In this document: positions 33,810 to 43,179 of the stretch, one piece after another | Position numbering within the stretch: the stretch's first letter is position 1 | Layout: the number at the start of each line of letters is the position of its first letter | Source of the DNA: JAGVSR01 sp963825555 | GTDB lineage: Bacteria > Pseudomonadota > Alphaproteobacteria > Rhizobiales > Hyphomicrobiaceae | NCBI GenBank assembly: GCA_963825555.1 | Contig: CAWGTZ010000004.1 | Location: 62,001 to 126,000 of the forward strand | Direction: 5' to 3' | DNA: 64,000 nucleotides | Translations under genes and position numbers: made by a program | The notes under the pieces: model-generated | The model's database searches: none | What the model was told of the DNA's origin: nothing | What the model saw: the letters and a program-made list of their open reading frames with translations, nothing else

Positions 33810-34769
33810 ATGAGCGAAACAAGAGCCCCGCAACGTCCCTTCGACGCCATCATGCTGAGCGTGGGCGATGGGCATTGGATTTATGTTGAGGAGGTCGGTC
33901 GCAGGGACGGCATTCCGGTATTGTTCCTCCACGGCGGGCCGGGCAGCGGTTCCCAGCATGCCCATCGCGAACTCTTCGATCCCAATCGTTATCACGCCAT
34001 TTTATTCGATCAGCGCGGTGCAGGGCGCAGCCACCCCTATCTGTCGCGTGAGGCCAACACGACGGCGCACCAGATCGCCGATATTGAACGTATTCGCAGC
34101 TATTTTGGAATCGACCGGTGGCTCATCGTCGGTGGGTCTTGGGGCTCGACACTAGGGCTCGCCTACGCTCAGGCGCATCCCGAGTGCGTGGCCGGACTTG
34201 TGTTGCGCGCCGTCTTTCTCGGCACAGACGAGGAAGTGGAATGGGCCTTCGTCGAGGGTCCGAAGCGGTTTCGTCCCGAGCTTCACAGGGCTTTTGTCGC
34301 AGAGTTGCCCGAGGCCGAGCGCGTGGACCTGCTCAAGGCCTATGTGAGACGGCTGACGGATCCAGATCCCGCCGTGCATGGTCCAGCAGCGCATATCTGG
34401 CACGCTTATGAGCGCGCGTTGTCGGAACTCGTGCCGTCGGCGCCGAACCTTTTGCTGCCGCCGGGTCCCGATGCGAGACTTCCGCCCACGCCACTGATGG
34501 AAGCGCACTATATCGCCCACAGCTTCTTCTTGTATCCTGATCAGCTTATCGGGGAAGCGTGGCGGCTGCAGGGAATCCCAGGCGTCATCGTGCAGGGGCG
34601 CTATGATCTTCTCTGCCCGCCCGCCGCGGCCGAGGCGATCTCCCGCGTCTGGGGTTCGTGCCAGTTGCGGGTTGTGGAGCGGGCCGGTCATGCCATGACG
34701 GAGCCGGGTGTGTTCGACGCGCTGCGCGAGGGGCTTGGCCAAGTCACGGATGCGGCTTTCCGCCGATGA
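33810..34769 (+). CDS. pip: Proline iminopeptidase (prolyl aminopeptidase)
   Basis: Alpha/beta hydrolase of 319 aa removing N-terminal proline from peptides. The oxyanion motif HGGPGSG (41-47), DQRGAGRSHP, the nucleophile Ser110 in GGSWGSTLGLAYAQ, Asp266 in GRYDLLCPP and His294 in RAGHAM form the expected triad of family S33. The ATG at 33810 (MSETRAP) is chosen, since the frame opening at 33708 overlaps actP by about 90 bases. It probably continues the actP transcript and ends a few bases before the convergent xerD. Confidence 0.92.
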   Translation: MSETRAPQRPFDAIMLSVGDGHWIYVEEVGRRDGIPVLFLHGGPGSGSQHAHRELFDPNRYHAILFDQRGAGRSHPYLSREANTTAHQIADIERIRSYFGIDRWLIVGGSWGSTLGLAYAQAHPECVAGLVLRAVFLGTDEEVEWAFVEGPKRFRPELHRAFVAELPEAERVDLLKAYVRRLTDPDPAVHGPAAHIWHAYERALSELVPSAPNLLLPPGPDARLPPTPLMEAHYIAHSFFLYPDQLIGEAWRLQGIPGVIVQGRYDLLCPPAAAEAISRVWGSCQLRVVERAGHAMTEPGVFDALREGLGQVTDAAFRR

Positions 34770-34772
34770 CCG

Positions 34773-35729
34773 CTAGTCGCGCCGCGCGAGCGGGTGATGC
34801 TCGAAAACAATCCTTTTCAAGCGCTCTTCCAGAACGTGAGTATAAATCTCCGTGGTCGAGATGTCGGCATGGCCGAGAAGTTGCTGCACGGTGCGTAGGT
34901 CTGCACCTCGATCGAGCAGGTGGCTCGCGAAGGCGTGGCGCAGCACGTGTGGGGAGACTCGCTCTGGATCAAGTCCGGCAGCGAGTGCGGTCTCTTTCAG
35001 ATCCTGGGCGAAGCGCTGCCGCGTCAGGTGGCCTTCGGCACCGCGCGAAGGAAAGAGCCACTTGTTGGGCAACTGGTGAGATATGCCGTCCTCGGGACTG
35101 GACCCCAGTGCCAGATAGCGGTCGAGAGCGGCGCGGGCGGCGCCGTTCAACGGGACCAGGCGCTCGCGGCCGCCCTTGCCCTTTATGGTGAGAACGCGGG
35201 GATCCCCCTGGAGGACGTTGCGCGGCAGTGAGACGAGTTCGGATACGCGCATGCCTGTTGCGTAAAGGATCTCGATCAGGGCGTGGAAGCGGACCGTGCG
35301 TACAAGATCCCGCCCGCTCTGGCCTTCCGTGTTGCGTCGCGCTGTCTCGATAAGACGGTCGACATCGGTCACGGAGAGCGTTTTTGGCAGCGGGCGAGCG
35401 CGCTTGGGTGCTTTGGTGCCGGCGGCGGGATTGTCCGTGACGAGGCCTTCCGCTTCGAGGAACTTGAAGAGCTGTCGTACGGCTGACAAGCGCCGCGCCC
35501 GGGAGCTGGCCGAAAGGCCCTCCCGGCCGAGCGCTTCCATGAAAGCAGCGATATCGGCGCGTGTTGTGGAAGAGAAGGATTGCGCACGGTCGTCGAGATG
35601 GGCTGCGAACGCCGCGAGATCACGGCGGTAGGCGTCAAGAGTATTCTCGGATGCGCCCCGCTCGGAAGCGAGCATCTCCAAAAACGCGGCGACATGGCTA
35701 TGACCTTTGGCATCACCTGCCGCGTTCAT
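34773..35729 (-). CDS. xerD: Site-specific tyrosine recombinase XerD
   Basis: Tyrosine recombinase of 318 aa that, with XerC, resolves chromosome dimers at dif. N-terminal SAM-like DNA-binding domain (about 10-100) with FLEMLASERGASENTLDAYRRDL. Catalytic residues: Arg161 (ATGMRVSEL), Lys183/185 (IKGKGGRER), His261 and Arg264 (HVLRHAFAS), His287 (LLGHADISTT) and Tyr296 (IYTHV). The ATG at 35729 gives standard XerD length; a longer frame to 36017 has no homology. Its start lies 11 bases from the downstream end of the 626-aa gene, same strand. Confidence 0.93.
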   Translation of the reverse strand: MNAAGDAKGHSHVAAFLEMLASERGASENTLDAYRRDLAAFAAHLDDRAQSFSSTTRADIAAFMEALGREGLSASSRARRLSAVRQLFKFLEAEGLVTDNPAAGTKAPKRARPLPKTLSVTDVDRLIETARRNTEGQSGRDLVRTVRFHALIEILYATGMRVSELVSLPRNVLQGDPRVLTIKGKGGRERLVPLNGAARAALDRYLALGSSPEDGISHQLPNKWLFPSRGAEGHLTRQRFAQDLKETALAAGLDPERVSPHVLRHAFASHLLDRGADLRTVQQLLGHADISTTEIYTHVLEERLKRIVFEHHPLARRD

Positions 35730-35740
35730 GCAACGAATCC

Positions 35741-37621
35741 TCAAATGTCCACGGTGCGCGGCCAGGCCGCGAACACGGCCTCTAGCGCGAGGCGGCGAGC
35801 ATCCGCCTCCAGGCCTGCACGCCGCAACGCCCGGATCGAGTCGCCCAGCGAGATAATGTGCGCGCCCTGCGCACCATTTGGACCAAGCGCCTGCATGGAG
35901 AGCAGAACGGTGCGGCCAAATTCTTTCTTCTTGGCGGCGTCGCTGAGCTCGCTCAGAACGCCAGTGGCCGGAAGGTGGCCGGTGGCCGGTTGCGGCGCTC
36001 GGCTGGCGATTTCCCACAACGGGATGGGTACCTGGACTTGGAGTGCGTCGAGAACGGTGGCGAGTCGGTGAAGGAGATCGGCGTCAAGTCGCCCCTGAAT
36101 GGCCATTTGTTCGACAGCGCCGAGGTAGCGCGATCGGCCTTCCATCAGGGCGGGATCAGCGATATCGGCCAGTGCCAGCCAGTGATCGTAGCCTTTGCCG
36201 CCGCTTAGCCCTGGCCCATCGAGACCGTTTCCGAACTCTGCCCACGCACGGGCCGTACTGAAATCGCCTGATGCGATGGTCGTCTCGATGGCCGTTTCTG
36301 CAAACCATCCGATCTCGGGGACGCGGGGCATTGCGGCGGCAGACGGCGCGATCATCTGGAGCGCGGGCCAGTAAAGGCCATCGCGGCGAGCATCGTCCAG
36401 GAAGCTGCGGATGAGGCGCGCCCTTTTCAGCGGGGTGCGCTCGTCCTCGGCGGATTGGAATAGCGCCGCGCGGCGCACGCTGGGGTCACCGGAGGCCGCT
36501 CCACCCGCATAGCTCCTGTAGCTCGAGGCCAGTTCCTCGGGCCTGATGGCATTGAAGCGTGCTGCGCCCTCCGCCGCAGCGAGCCGCAGGGCGGGGTCTG
36601 TGCTGGTATCGCGGGAGATGACAGCGAGCAGTCCAGGTTTCGCCGTCTCGATCAAGGCGGCGGGCTCGATCGGGCCGCCAAGCTGCAGGATGCGCCAGTC
36701 TACAGCACCGACCTTTTGGCCTTTGGCGAGTGCGGGCTTGGCCCCCGATGCGATCGCGTCAATCGCTTCAAGACCTGCGGAGTCTTCAATGCCTTCATCT
36801 CGTGCAAGCGCGACCTGGAGCTGCGCTGACTCCCGATTGCCAGCAATGGTCGAACAATAGGCCCGGATGAGTATGGACTGGCTCTTGAGACTGGCCGGAA
36901 GGGATGCCGATGCCGCATTCATGGCGGCGACATTGCGGCATCCGCCCTCTTTGTCTCCGCGTGCGATCGCCGTGCGTGCGGCGAAAAGGGCGAGGACGGG
37001 CTCGCTGTAGCCGCCAGGCTCCTTGGCGAGTAGAGAGGCGACTTCGTCGACAAGACCCGATCGGTCGAGTGCCTCTATCCGCAAGGCCGTGAAGCGCGTC
37101 TCGTTCGCGCCACCGGTGGGTGGCGGCACGTCTGAGGTAATCAGACGCCGAAACAGTTCATGCAGAGCCGGTGAGCGCGGTGGAATTTCGATCGCAGTGA
37201 ACAGTTTTTCGATTTCTTCGACCGACAGTCCGCGCCAGAGCTCGTGCGGCAGTCCCGATCCGTCGGCGGCCATCACAGGGGCCAGTTCTTCACGCATGAC
37301 CGTGCGCGAGGTTGAATCGAGCGGAGCAGATGGCAGAGATTGGCGGCCGCCCGGCGCGGGTTGGCCTGCCTGCGGGTTTAACGCAGGTAGTTCGGTGCGG
37401 TCGATTGTTCCAGTCGCAGCACTCTTGGCAGGGGCCGGATAGGGCATGCCGAACGGCTCGAGTGGTGGGGTCTCTTGAACGGGGGCTGACGGCTTTCGAG
37501 CCGGCGGGCGTGATGTTTCAGGTTCGCCGAACGGGCTTGGAATGCCTCCGGCCCATGCTGGTCCTGCGAAAAGAGCGGCTGCCAGCGTCAGCGGCGCCAG
37601 CGAGCGAATGGTAGAGCGCAT
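35741..37621 (-). CDS. Large periplasmic hypothetical protein, 626 aa
   Basis: Exported protein of unknown family. A signal peptide (SLAPLTLAAALFAGPAWA, about 8-25) starts at the ATG at 37621. A Pro-rich low-complexity region (about 30-100) leads into a mostly helical body of several hundred residues with repeated Ala/Leu helices, for example ALHELFRRLITSDVPPPTGG and AARFNAIRPEELASSYRSY, resembling TPR/SEL1 solenoids. The frame beyond 37621 lacks a good start. It is 14 bases after a 48-residue membrane protein and 11 bases before xerD; the three genes are likely one operon. A role in envelope assembly is possible, not shown. Confidence 0.7.
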   Translation of the reverse strand: MRSTIRSLAPLTLAAALFAGPAWAGGIPSPFGEPETSRPPARKPSAPVQETPPLEPFGMPYPAPAKSAATGTIDRTELPALNPQAGQPAPGGRQSLPSAPLDSTSRTVMREELAPVMAADGSGLPHELWRGLSVEEIEKLFTAIEIPPRSPALHELFRRLITSDVPPPTGGANETRFTALRIEALDRSGLVDEVASLLAKEPGGYSEPVLALFAARTAIARGDKEGGCRNVAAMNAASASLPASLKSQSILIRAYCSTIAGNRESAQLQVALARDEGIEDSAGLEAIDAIASGAKPALAKGQKVGAVDWRILQLGGPIEPAALIETAKPGLLAVISRDTSTDPALRLAAAEGAARFNAIRPEELASSYRSYAGGAASGDPSVRRAALFQSAEDERTPLKRARLIRSFLDDARRDGLYWPALQMIAPSAAAMPRVPEIGWFAETAIETTIASGDFSTARAWAEFGNGLDGPGLSGGKGYDHWLALADIADPALMEGRSRYLGAVEQMAIQGRLDADLLHRLATVLDALQVQVPIPLWEIASRAPQPATGHLPATGVLSELSDAAKKKEFGRTVLLSMQALGPNGAQGAHIISLGDSIRALRRAGLEADARRLALEAVFAAWPRTVDI

Positions 37622-37635
37622 GGCCTGGAGCGACC

Positions 37636-37782
37636 TCACTCGTTGCGGATCTTGACGCCAGGAACAACCTTCACTTCCTCCTGCTGGACGGGCTCGTACT
37701 TCGTGGCCAGGACCCACAGGCCCGCGGTGACGAGACCGGCGAGGCCGCCGACGATGAAGAGAAAGCGAAAAAGACTTGGCAT
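37636..37782 (-). CDS. Small single-span membrane protein, 48 aa
   Basis: Small ORF of 48 codons: ATG at 37782, stop at 37636-37638. Sequence begins MPSLFRFLFIVGGLAGLVT with one hydrophobic span (about 5-27), then a short tail (VLATKYEPVQQEEVKVVPGVKIRNE). A highly conserved tiny protein of this kind is found upstream of the long periplasmic protein in Rhizobiales. The gene lies 14 bases upstream of the 626-aa gene and is probably its partner. It was found by reading the minus strand. Confidence 0.7.
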   Translation of the reverse strand: MPSLFRFLFIVGGLAGLVTAGLWVLATKYEPVQQEEVKVVPGVKIRNE

Positions 37783-38013
37783 TCTTGATTTGGTCCGTTC
37801 CGGTGAGGTTCTGGCCGCTCAAGTTGGCGCCAATATGACCCGCCCGAGTTCCGGACGGTAAACAACTCACCTTATGTGCCACAGATGAGCGAAAATTTGA
37901 AATCCGGGCGCCGTTGGGCAATACACGGTCTTAATTGGACGGGGCTGGATCGTGATCCGACCCCCGCTTCTGCATTTTTGGCATGATTCGCGAGCACGAG
38001 GCTGCGCATCGTC

Positions 38014-38601
38014 ATGGGTGAGCCGAAAGGACCGAATGGACTGGAGGGTCTCGTTGCCCAGCTGGGCGACCGCTCGATCGTCCTCGTCGGATTGATGGGC
38101 TGCGGGAAATCGTCCGTTGGCCGCAGGCTGGCGTCGCGGCTCGGAATCCAGTTCGTCGACGCGGACGAGGAGATCGAACGTGTCGCCGCCAAGAGCATTG
38201 TGGAAATCTTCACCGACCATGGGGAGGCCTACTTCCGGGATGGGGAACGGCGCGTTATCGCGCGGCTCCTGTCCAACGGTCCGCAGGTCCTTGCGACCGG
38301 CGGCGGCGCCTTCATCAACCCGGAGACCCGGGCAAAGATCCGCGAGCGCGGCATTTCTGTATGGCTGAAGGCTGACTTGCCCGTTCTTATGCGCCGTGTG
38401 GCCAAGCGAGACACCCGGCCACTACTCAAGACCGCCGATCCTGCGGCCGTCATGCAGGATCTGATGGACAAGCGGTACCCGATCTACGCCGAGGCCGATA
38501 TCACGCTGGAAAGCCGCGATGTACCTCACGATGTTATCGTCAACGAAGCACTTGCCGCCATCAAGGCCAAGCTGGCGCTGGCGCAGGCGGCGCCGGGCTG
38601 A
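38014..38601 (+). CDS. aroK: Shikimate kinase (AroK)
   Basis: ATP-dependent kinase of 195 aa phosphorylating shikimate at O3. P-loop GLMGCGKSSVGRRLA (about 26-40), FVDADEEIERVA and GEAYFRDGERRVIARLL (shikimate site Asp/Arg), GGGAFINPETR, and RDTRPLLKTAD lid residues are all visible. It precedes aroB by 39 bases in the order aroK-aroB usual in proteobacteria. Start ATG at 38014; the N-terminus has about 20 extra residues. Confidence 0.95.
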   Translation: MGEPKGPNGLEGLVAQLGDRSIVLVGLMGCGKSSVGRRLASRLGIQFVDADEEIERVAAKSIVEIFTDHGEAYFRDGERRVIARLLSNGPQVLATGGGAFINPETRAKIRERGISVWLKADLPVLMRRVAKRDTRPLLKTADPAAVMQDLMDKRYPIYAEADITLESRDVPHDVIVNEALAAIKAKLALAQAAPG

Positions 38602-38640
38602 TATGCGCTGGGTTTCACCACTAATGGGATAGGTCTGAAG

Positions 38641-39789
38641 ATGCCCACCCTAGTCCACTCGATGACCGCCGTATCTCGAGCCGAGAAGACCGTTTCCGTG
38701 TCGCTTGGTGCGCGCAGCTACGACGTGCTCATTGGGCCCGGGCTTTTGGCAGAAACCGGGCGGCTCATCGCCACGCGCATCGGCAAAGCGAAGTGCGGGA
38801 TCGTCACGGACGATAACGTCGCCCAGCATCATCTGGCGACGCTGGAAGCGTCGCTCAAGGCCGAAGGGCGTTACGCGGGTTCTATTGTTCTGCCGGCGGG
38901 CGAAGCCACGAAATGCTTCGCCCGCCTCACGGAACTGTCCGAAGGGCTCCTGGAAATGGGCCTTGAACGCGGCGATCTCGTCGTGGCCTTCGGTGGCGGG
39001 GTCATCGGCGATCTAGCCGGCTTTGCCGCCGGTATCCTTCGTCGTGGCGTGCGCTTCGTACAGATCCCGACGTCGCTCCTTGCCCAGGTCGATAGCTCGG
39101 TTGGTGGCAAGACAGGTATCAATACGCCCCAGGGCAAAAATCTCATCGGCGTCTTCCACCAGCCAAGCCTCGTCATAGCCGACACCGACGTATTGGCTAC
39201 GTTGCCCCCGCGCGAGATGCGCGCGGGCTACGCCGAGATCGCCAAGTACGGTCTGCTCGGTGATGCGGCCTTCTTCTCCTGGCTCGAGGCCAACTGGAAG
39301 GGTGTATTCGGCAACTCCGGCCCTGATCTCACCAAGGCGATCGAGACGAGCGTCAAGGCGAAGGCCGATATTGTCGCGCGCGACGAGTTGGAGACGGGCG
39401 ATCGCGCTCTCCTCAACCTCGGCCACACGTTTGGCCATGCACTGGAAGCCTGGACGGGCTATTCCGACCGGCTGTTGCACGGCGAAGGAGTCGCGATCGG
39501 CATGGCGCAGGCGTTCCGCTTCTCCGAAGCGGAAAGGCTCTGTCCGGCAGGGACGTCTGAACGGGTAGCCTCTCACCTGACTGCGGTCGGTCTGCCGACG
39601 CAGCTAAGAGACATACCCGGCGGCAAGGCCGATGCTGATACACTTCTGCGCCTCATGGGGCAGGACAAGAAGGTGCGCGAAGGCAAGCTGACCTTCATTC
39701 TGACGCGAGATATCGGGCAGGCGTTCGTCGCCCGCGATGTCGATCCAACCAAGATTCGCGCCTTTCTGGAGCGAGAAATTGCCCGATGA
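38641..39789 (+). CDS. aroB: 3-Dehydroquinate synthase (AroB)
   Basis: NAD-dependent, metal-dependent enzyme of 382 aa that cyclises DAHP to 3-dehydroquinate, the second shikimate-pathway step. Visible: RLTELSEGLLEMGLERGD, AFGGGVIGDLAGFAAG, RGVRFVQIPTSLLAQVDSSVGGKTGIN (the metal and NAD region), FHQPSLVIADTDVLATLPPREMRAGYAEIAKYGLLGD and the zinc-binding LNLGHTFGHALEA plus HGEGVAIGM. Coupled in transcription with aroK. Confidence 0.96.
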   Translation: MPTLVHSMTAVSRAEKTVSVSLGARSYDVLIGPGLLAETGRLIATRIGKAKCGIVTDDNVAQHHLATLEASLKAEGRYAGSIVLPAGEATKCFARLTELSEGLLEMGLERGDLVVAFGGGVIGDLAGFAAGILRRGVRFVQIPTSLLAQVDSSVGGKTGINTPQGKNLIGVFHQPSLVIADTDVLATLPPREMRAGYAEIAKYGLLGDAAFFSWLEANWKGVFGNSGPDLTKAIETSVKAKADIVARDELETGDRALLNLGHTFGHALEAWTGYSDRLLHGEGVAIGMAQAFRFSEAERLCPAGTSERVASHLTAVGLPTQLRDIPGGKADADTLLRLMGQDKKVREGKLTFILTRDIGQAFVARDVDPTKIRAFLEREIAR

Positions 39790-39947
39790 CGGGCATGCGA
39801 CGGTGAGGGCGGCCGGATGCACGCCGCCGTTACCGTTCCTATGTTAAGGTATCTTGAGTGGTGTCAGGCGGCCGCCCTTCGCGCAAGCGGGGGTGGTGCC
39901 TGCTCGTTTTCTCCAGATCCCTAGTCAATCGAAACAATGCAAAGACC

Positions 39948-41237
39948 ATGTCTCCCGAAATCATTCTAACGCTTGCCGTCGTGATTTTCTTACTGCTCCT
40001 GTCTGCGTTCTTCTCAGGTTCCGAGACCGCTCTGACAGCCGCCTCCCGCGCCAGAATGCACGCGCTGGAGAGCGAGGGCAACGAACAGGCACGCCGGGTC
40101 AACCGGCTGCTGGAAGAGCGTGAGCGGCTGATCGGAACGATCCTGCTCGGCAACAATCTCGTTAACATCCTGGCCTCGGCGGTGACCACGAGCTTGCTGA
40201 TCCGCCTGCTCGGAGAGGTTGGCGTGTTCTACGCGACAATCGTGCTGACGGTCGTCGTGGTTGTCTTCTCCGAAGTGCTGCCGAAGACCTACGCCATTGC
40301 TTATCCCGACAAAATCGCACTCGCCGTGGCGCCGGCAATGCGGTTGCTCATCATGGTCTTCCGTCCGGCCGTATTCGTTATCGAAATGATCGTGAAGCTC
40401 GTCCTCAAGCTGACGCCAACCAAGAAAGACGACGAAGCAAACATTCTGGCTGCGCACGAGGAGATTCGGGGCACGATCGATCTGCAAGCCAAGGAAGGCG
40501 CCGTGCAGCACCATGATGCGGCGATGCTGGGCGGTGTTCTCGATCTGAGGGATCTCCAAGTAGCTGACATCATGATCCATCGAACCAAGATGGAGACGCT
40601 CGATGCTGACGCGGATCCGCAGGAGATCATTGATGAGATTCTAAAGTCGCAGTACACGCGCATGCCGCTGTGGAAGGACGAGCCGGAGAACATCGTCGCA
40701 GTTCTGCATACCAAGGATCTGCTGACGGCGCTGGGCCGCGTGGGTTGGGATGTCTCCAAGCTCGACATCATGAGCTTTGCCCAAGAGCCCTGGTTCGTGC
40801 CCGATACGACAAGTCTCAAGACGCAGCTCAATCAGTTCTTGAAGAACAAGGCGCAGATGGCGCTCGTTGTCGACGAGTACGGCGAAGTGCAGGGTCTCAT
40901 CACGCTGGAAGATATCTTGGAAGAAATCGTCGGCCAGATCGCAGACGAGCACGATACGCACGAGCAGAGCATCCGCCCGCAGCCGGACGGCACGGTCAAC
41001 GTCGACGGCACTGTGGCGATCCGAGATTTGAACCGCCACATGCACTGGGATCTGCCGGAGGAGGAAGCGACGACACTTGCGGGCCTTGTGATCCACGAGG
41101 CGCAGACCATCCCTGAACCGGGGCAGGTGTTCACTTTCTATGGCTATCGTTTCGAGATCCTGCGCAAGACTCGCAATAAAATTGCGGCTCTGCGCATCAA
41201 GAAACTGGCGCCGGAGGCCGTCGTGGAAAGCGGCTGA
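39948..41237 (+). CDS. CorC/HlyC-type protein with CNNM and CBS domains
   Basis: Integral membrane protein of 429 aa with an N-terminal CNNM (DUF21) transmembrane region (about 1-180; AVVIFLLLLSAFFSGSETAL, LLGNNLVNILASAVTTSLL, VFSEVLPKTYA), a CBS pair (about 200-330; VADIMIHRTKMETLDADA, YTRMPLWKDEPENIVAVLHT, VDEYGEVQGLITLEDILEEI) and a CorC_HlyC domain (about 340-420). Family members export Mg2+/Co2+ or stabilise the envelope. The ATG at 39948 is preferred over 39858. It follows aroB, a common arrangement in Rhizobiales, and converges on cobT. Confidence 0.9.
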   Translation: MSPEIILTLAVVIFLLLLSAFFSGSETALTAASRARMHALESEGNEQARRVNRLLEERERLIGTILLGNNLVNILASAVTTSLLIRLLGEVGVFYATIVLTVVVVVFSEVLPKTYAIAYPDKIALAVAPAMRLLIMVFRPAVFVIEMIVKLVLKLTPTKKDDEANILAAHEEIRGTIDLQAKEGAVQHHDAAMLGGVLDLRDLQVADIMIHRTKMETLDADADPQEIIDEILKSQYTRMPLWKDEPENIVAVLHTKDLLTALGRVGWDVSKLDIMSFAQEPWFVPDTTSLKTQLNQFLKNKAQMALVVDEYGEVQGLITLEDILEEIVGQIADEHDTHEQSIRPQPDGTVNVDGTVAIRDLNRHMHWDLPEEEATTLAGLVIHEAQTIPEPGQVFTFYGYRFEILRKTRNKIAALRIKKLAPEAVVESG

Positions 41238-41278
41238 GCCGAGATAAGACCGCGGTGCGGTGTCTCTTCTGTGCAGGC

Positions 41279-43165
41279 TTAATGCAAGGATCGCGGCTTA
41301 GCCGCGCGCGGGTTGCCCGAGCCCTCAGGGGTGCGCTCCTCGAAAAGTTCCACCAGTTTGTCGGTCATGGCGCCGGCGAGTTCGCTTGCATCGGTGATGG
41401 TGACGGCGCGACGATAGTACCGCGTCACGTCGTGGCCGATACCGATGGCGATCAGTTCCACGGGCGACCGCATCTCGATTTCGTGGATCACCTGGCGCAG
41501 ATGGTGCTCCAGGTAGTTGCCAGTGTTCACCGACAGCGTGGAATCGTCGACCGGTGCGCCGTCTGATATCATCATCAGGATGCGCCGCTGCTCGGGCCTC
41601 GCGAGCAATCTCTGATGCGCCCAGGCCAGGGCCTCCCCGTCGATGTTCTCCTTTAGCAGGCCTTCCCGCATCATCAGAGCCAGCGAGCGCTTCGCCCGCC
41701 GCCATGGAGCGTCTGCGGTCTTGTAGATGATGTGGCGCAGGTCGTTGAGGCGGCCGGGGTTCTGCGGCTTGCCGGCGGCGAGCCACTTCTCACGCGCTTC
41801 CCCGCCCTTCCATGCTTTGGTGGTGAACCCGAGAATCTCGACTTTGACGCCGCAGCGCTCGAGTGTGCGGGCGAGAATGTCGGCGCAGCACGCTGCCACC
41901 ATGATCGGCCGGCCGCGCATCGAACCCGAATTGTCGATCAGGAGCGTCACAACCGTATCGCGGAAATCCGTGTCCCGCTCGCGCATGAAGGAGAGGGCGT
42001 GCATCGGATCGATGATGATGCGCGTTAGGCGCGCGGAATCGAGCGTGCCTTCTTCCAGATCGAAATCCCAGGCGCGGTTCTGTTTGGCCAAGAGACGCCG
42101 CTGAAGGCGGTTGGCAAGCCGCGACACGGTGGAGGCGAGAACGCGCAGTTCCTTGTCCAGGAACGTTCGTAGCCGGTCCAGTTCTTCGGGCGTCGACAAT
42201 TTCTCCGCCTCGACCACTTCGTCGCTGGCATTCGAAAACACCTTGTAACCGAAGTGCTCCGGGGCATCGAGAACGGATAGATTGGGGCGCCACGGCTCGG
42301 CCGTGTCGCTCTCCGCCTCGCCGTCCGCGTCGATTTCGATGTCCTGCATTTCACCGGCGTCGGAGGCCTCGGTCGTGTCGGCGGATTCGCCTTCGCTTTC
42401 GCGGTCCTCGCCAGCGTCCTGCTGGCCCTCGTTCGTCTCGTCCTCTCCTTCGCTCTCCTGTTCGCCGCCATCGGGGTTCTGCTCCGTATCGTCCTCGCTT
42501 TCGTCGCGTTCCCCTTCGTTGGGCTGTTCCGCCATTTCCAGCGTGCGCAGCAGATCGCGCACGAGTTGGCCGAAAGCTTCTTGGTCGGCGGACTTCGCGG
42601 CGAGCTGCTTCAGGGTCTGTCCGCAGCGCTGTTCTAGAAGGGGACGCCAGACGTCGGCCAGAGCCTTGGCAGATGCCGGCGGCGCTTGACCTGTAAGCCG
42701 CTCGCGCACGATGAGGGCGAGTGCCTCCTCCAGCGGCGCTTCCTCGCGTGTCGTAACCTGTGAGTAGCGGCCGTGAGAGAAATAGTCCTCGCACTTTGCG
42801 TTGAGATTGCTCGCCATGCCATCCATCCGGTTGGCGCCTATGGCTTCGATGCGGGCGCGCTCTACAGCCTCGAACACGGCGCGCGCCTCGCCCGATGAGG
42901 GTACGAGCTTGCGGTGGAGTTTTTCGTCGTGACAGGCAAGCGTCAAAGCCAAGCTGTCGGCCCATCCGCGCACGACGGCGATTTCGCGGGTCGAGGGCAC
43001 GCGGGCTGGCTCTGGAAGCTGGACGTGACGGCCCTCGATGGCAGGTTTGCCGGGTGCGAAATCAACGTTGACGTTCTCATCACCGGCCACGGCCCGCACG
43101 GTCAGCCCAAGCACGCGTTTCAGCGGCTCTGATGGAGATTCCTTGCGTTTGGGCAAAGTCGTCAT
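41279..43165 (-). CDS. cobT: Cobaltochelatase subunit CobT
   Basis: Subunit of aerobic cobalt chelatase (CobNST), 628 aa, for cobalt insertion into hydrogenobyrinate a,c-diamide in vitamin B12 synthesis. The N-terminal chelatase part begins RVLGLTVRAVAGDENVNVDF; a long Asp/Glu/Gln-rich acidic linker sits at about 215-305 (for example ESEDDTEQNPDGGEQESEGE); the C-terminal VWA (CobT_C) domain has a MIDAS LLIDNSGSMRGRP and ends in ISDGAPVDDSTLS and AIGIGHDVTRYY. It begins 14 bases after cobS. CobN is not in the window. Confidence 0.95.
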   Translation of the reverse strand: MTTLPKRKESPSEPLKRVLGLTVRAVAGDENVNVDFAPGKPAIEGRHVQLPEPARVPSTREIAVVRGWADSLALTLACHDEKLHRKLVPSSGEARAVFEAVERARIEAIGANRMDGMASNLNAKCEDYFSHGRYSQVTTREEAPLEEALALIVRERLTGQAPPASAKALADVWRPLLEQRCGQTLKQLAAKSADQEAFGQLVRDLLRTLEMAEQPNEGERDESEDDTEQNPDGGEQESEGEDETNEGQQDAGEDRESEGESADTTEASDAGEMQDIEIDADGEAESDTAEPWRPNLSVLDAPEHFGYKVFSNASDEVVEAEKLSTPEELDRLRTFLDKELRVLASTVSRLANRLQRRLLAKQNRAWDFDLEEGTLDSARLTRIIIDPMHALSFMRERDTDFRDTVVTLLIDNSGSMRGRPIMVAACCADILARTLERCGVKVEILGFTTKAWKGGEAREKWLAAGKPQNPGRLNDLRHIIYKTADAPWRRAKRSLALMMREGLLKENIDGEALAWAHQRLLARPEQRRILMMISDGAPVDDSTLSVNTGNYLEHHLRQVIHEIEMRSPVELIAIGIGHDVTRYYRRAVTITDASELAGAMTDKLVELFEERTPEGSGNPRAAKPRSLH

Positions 43166-43179
43166 CCGCGGTGCGCTTG

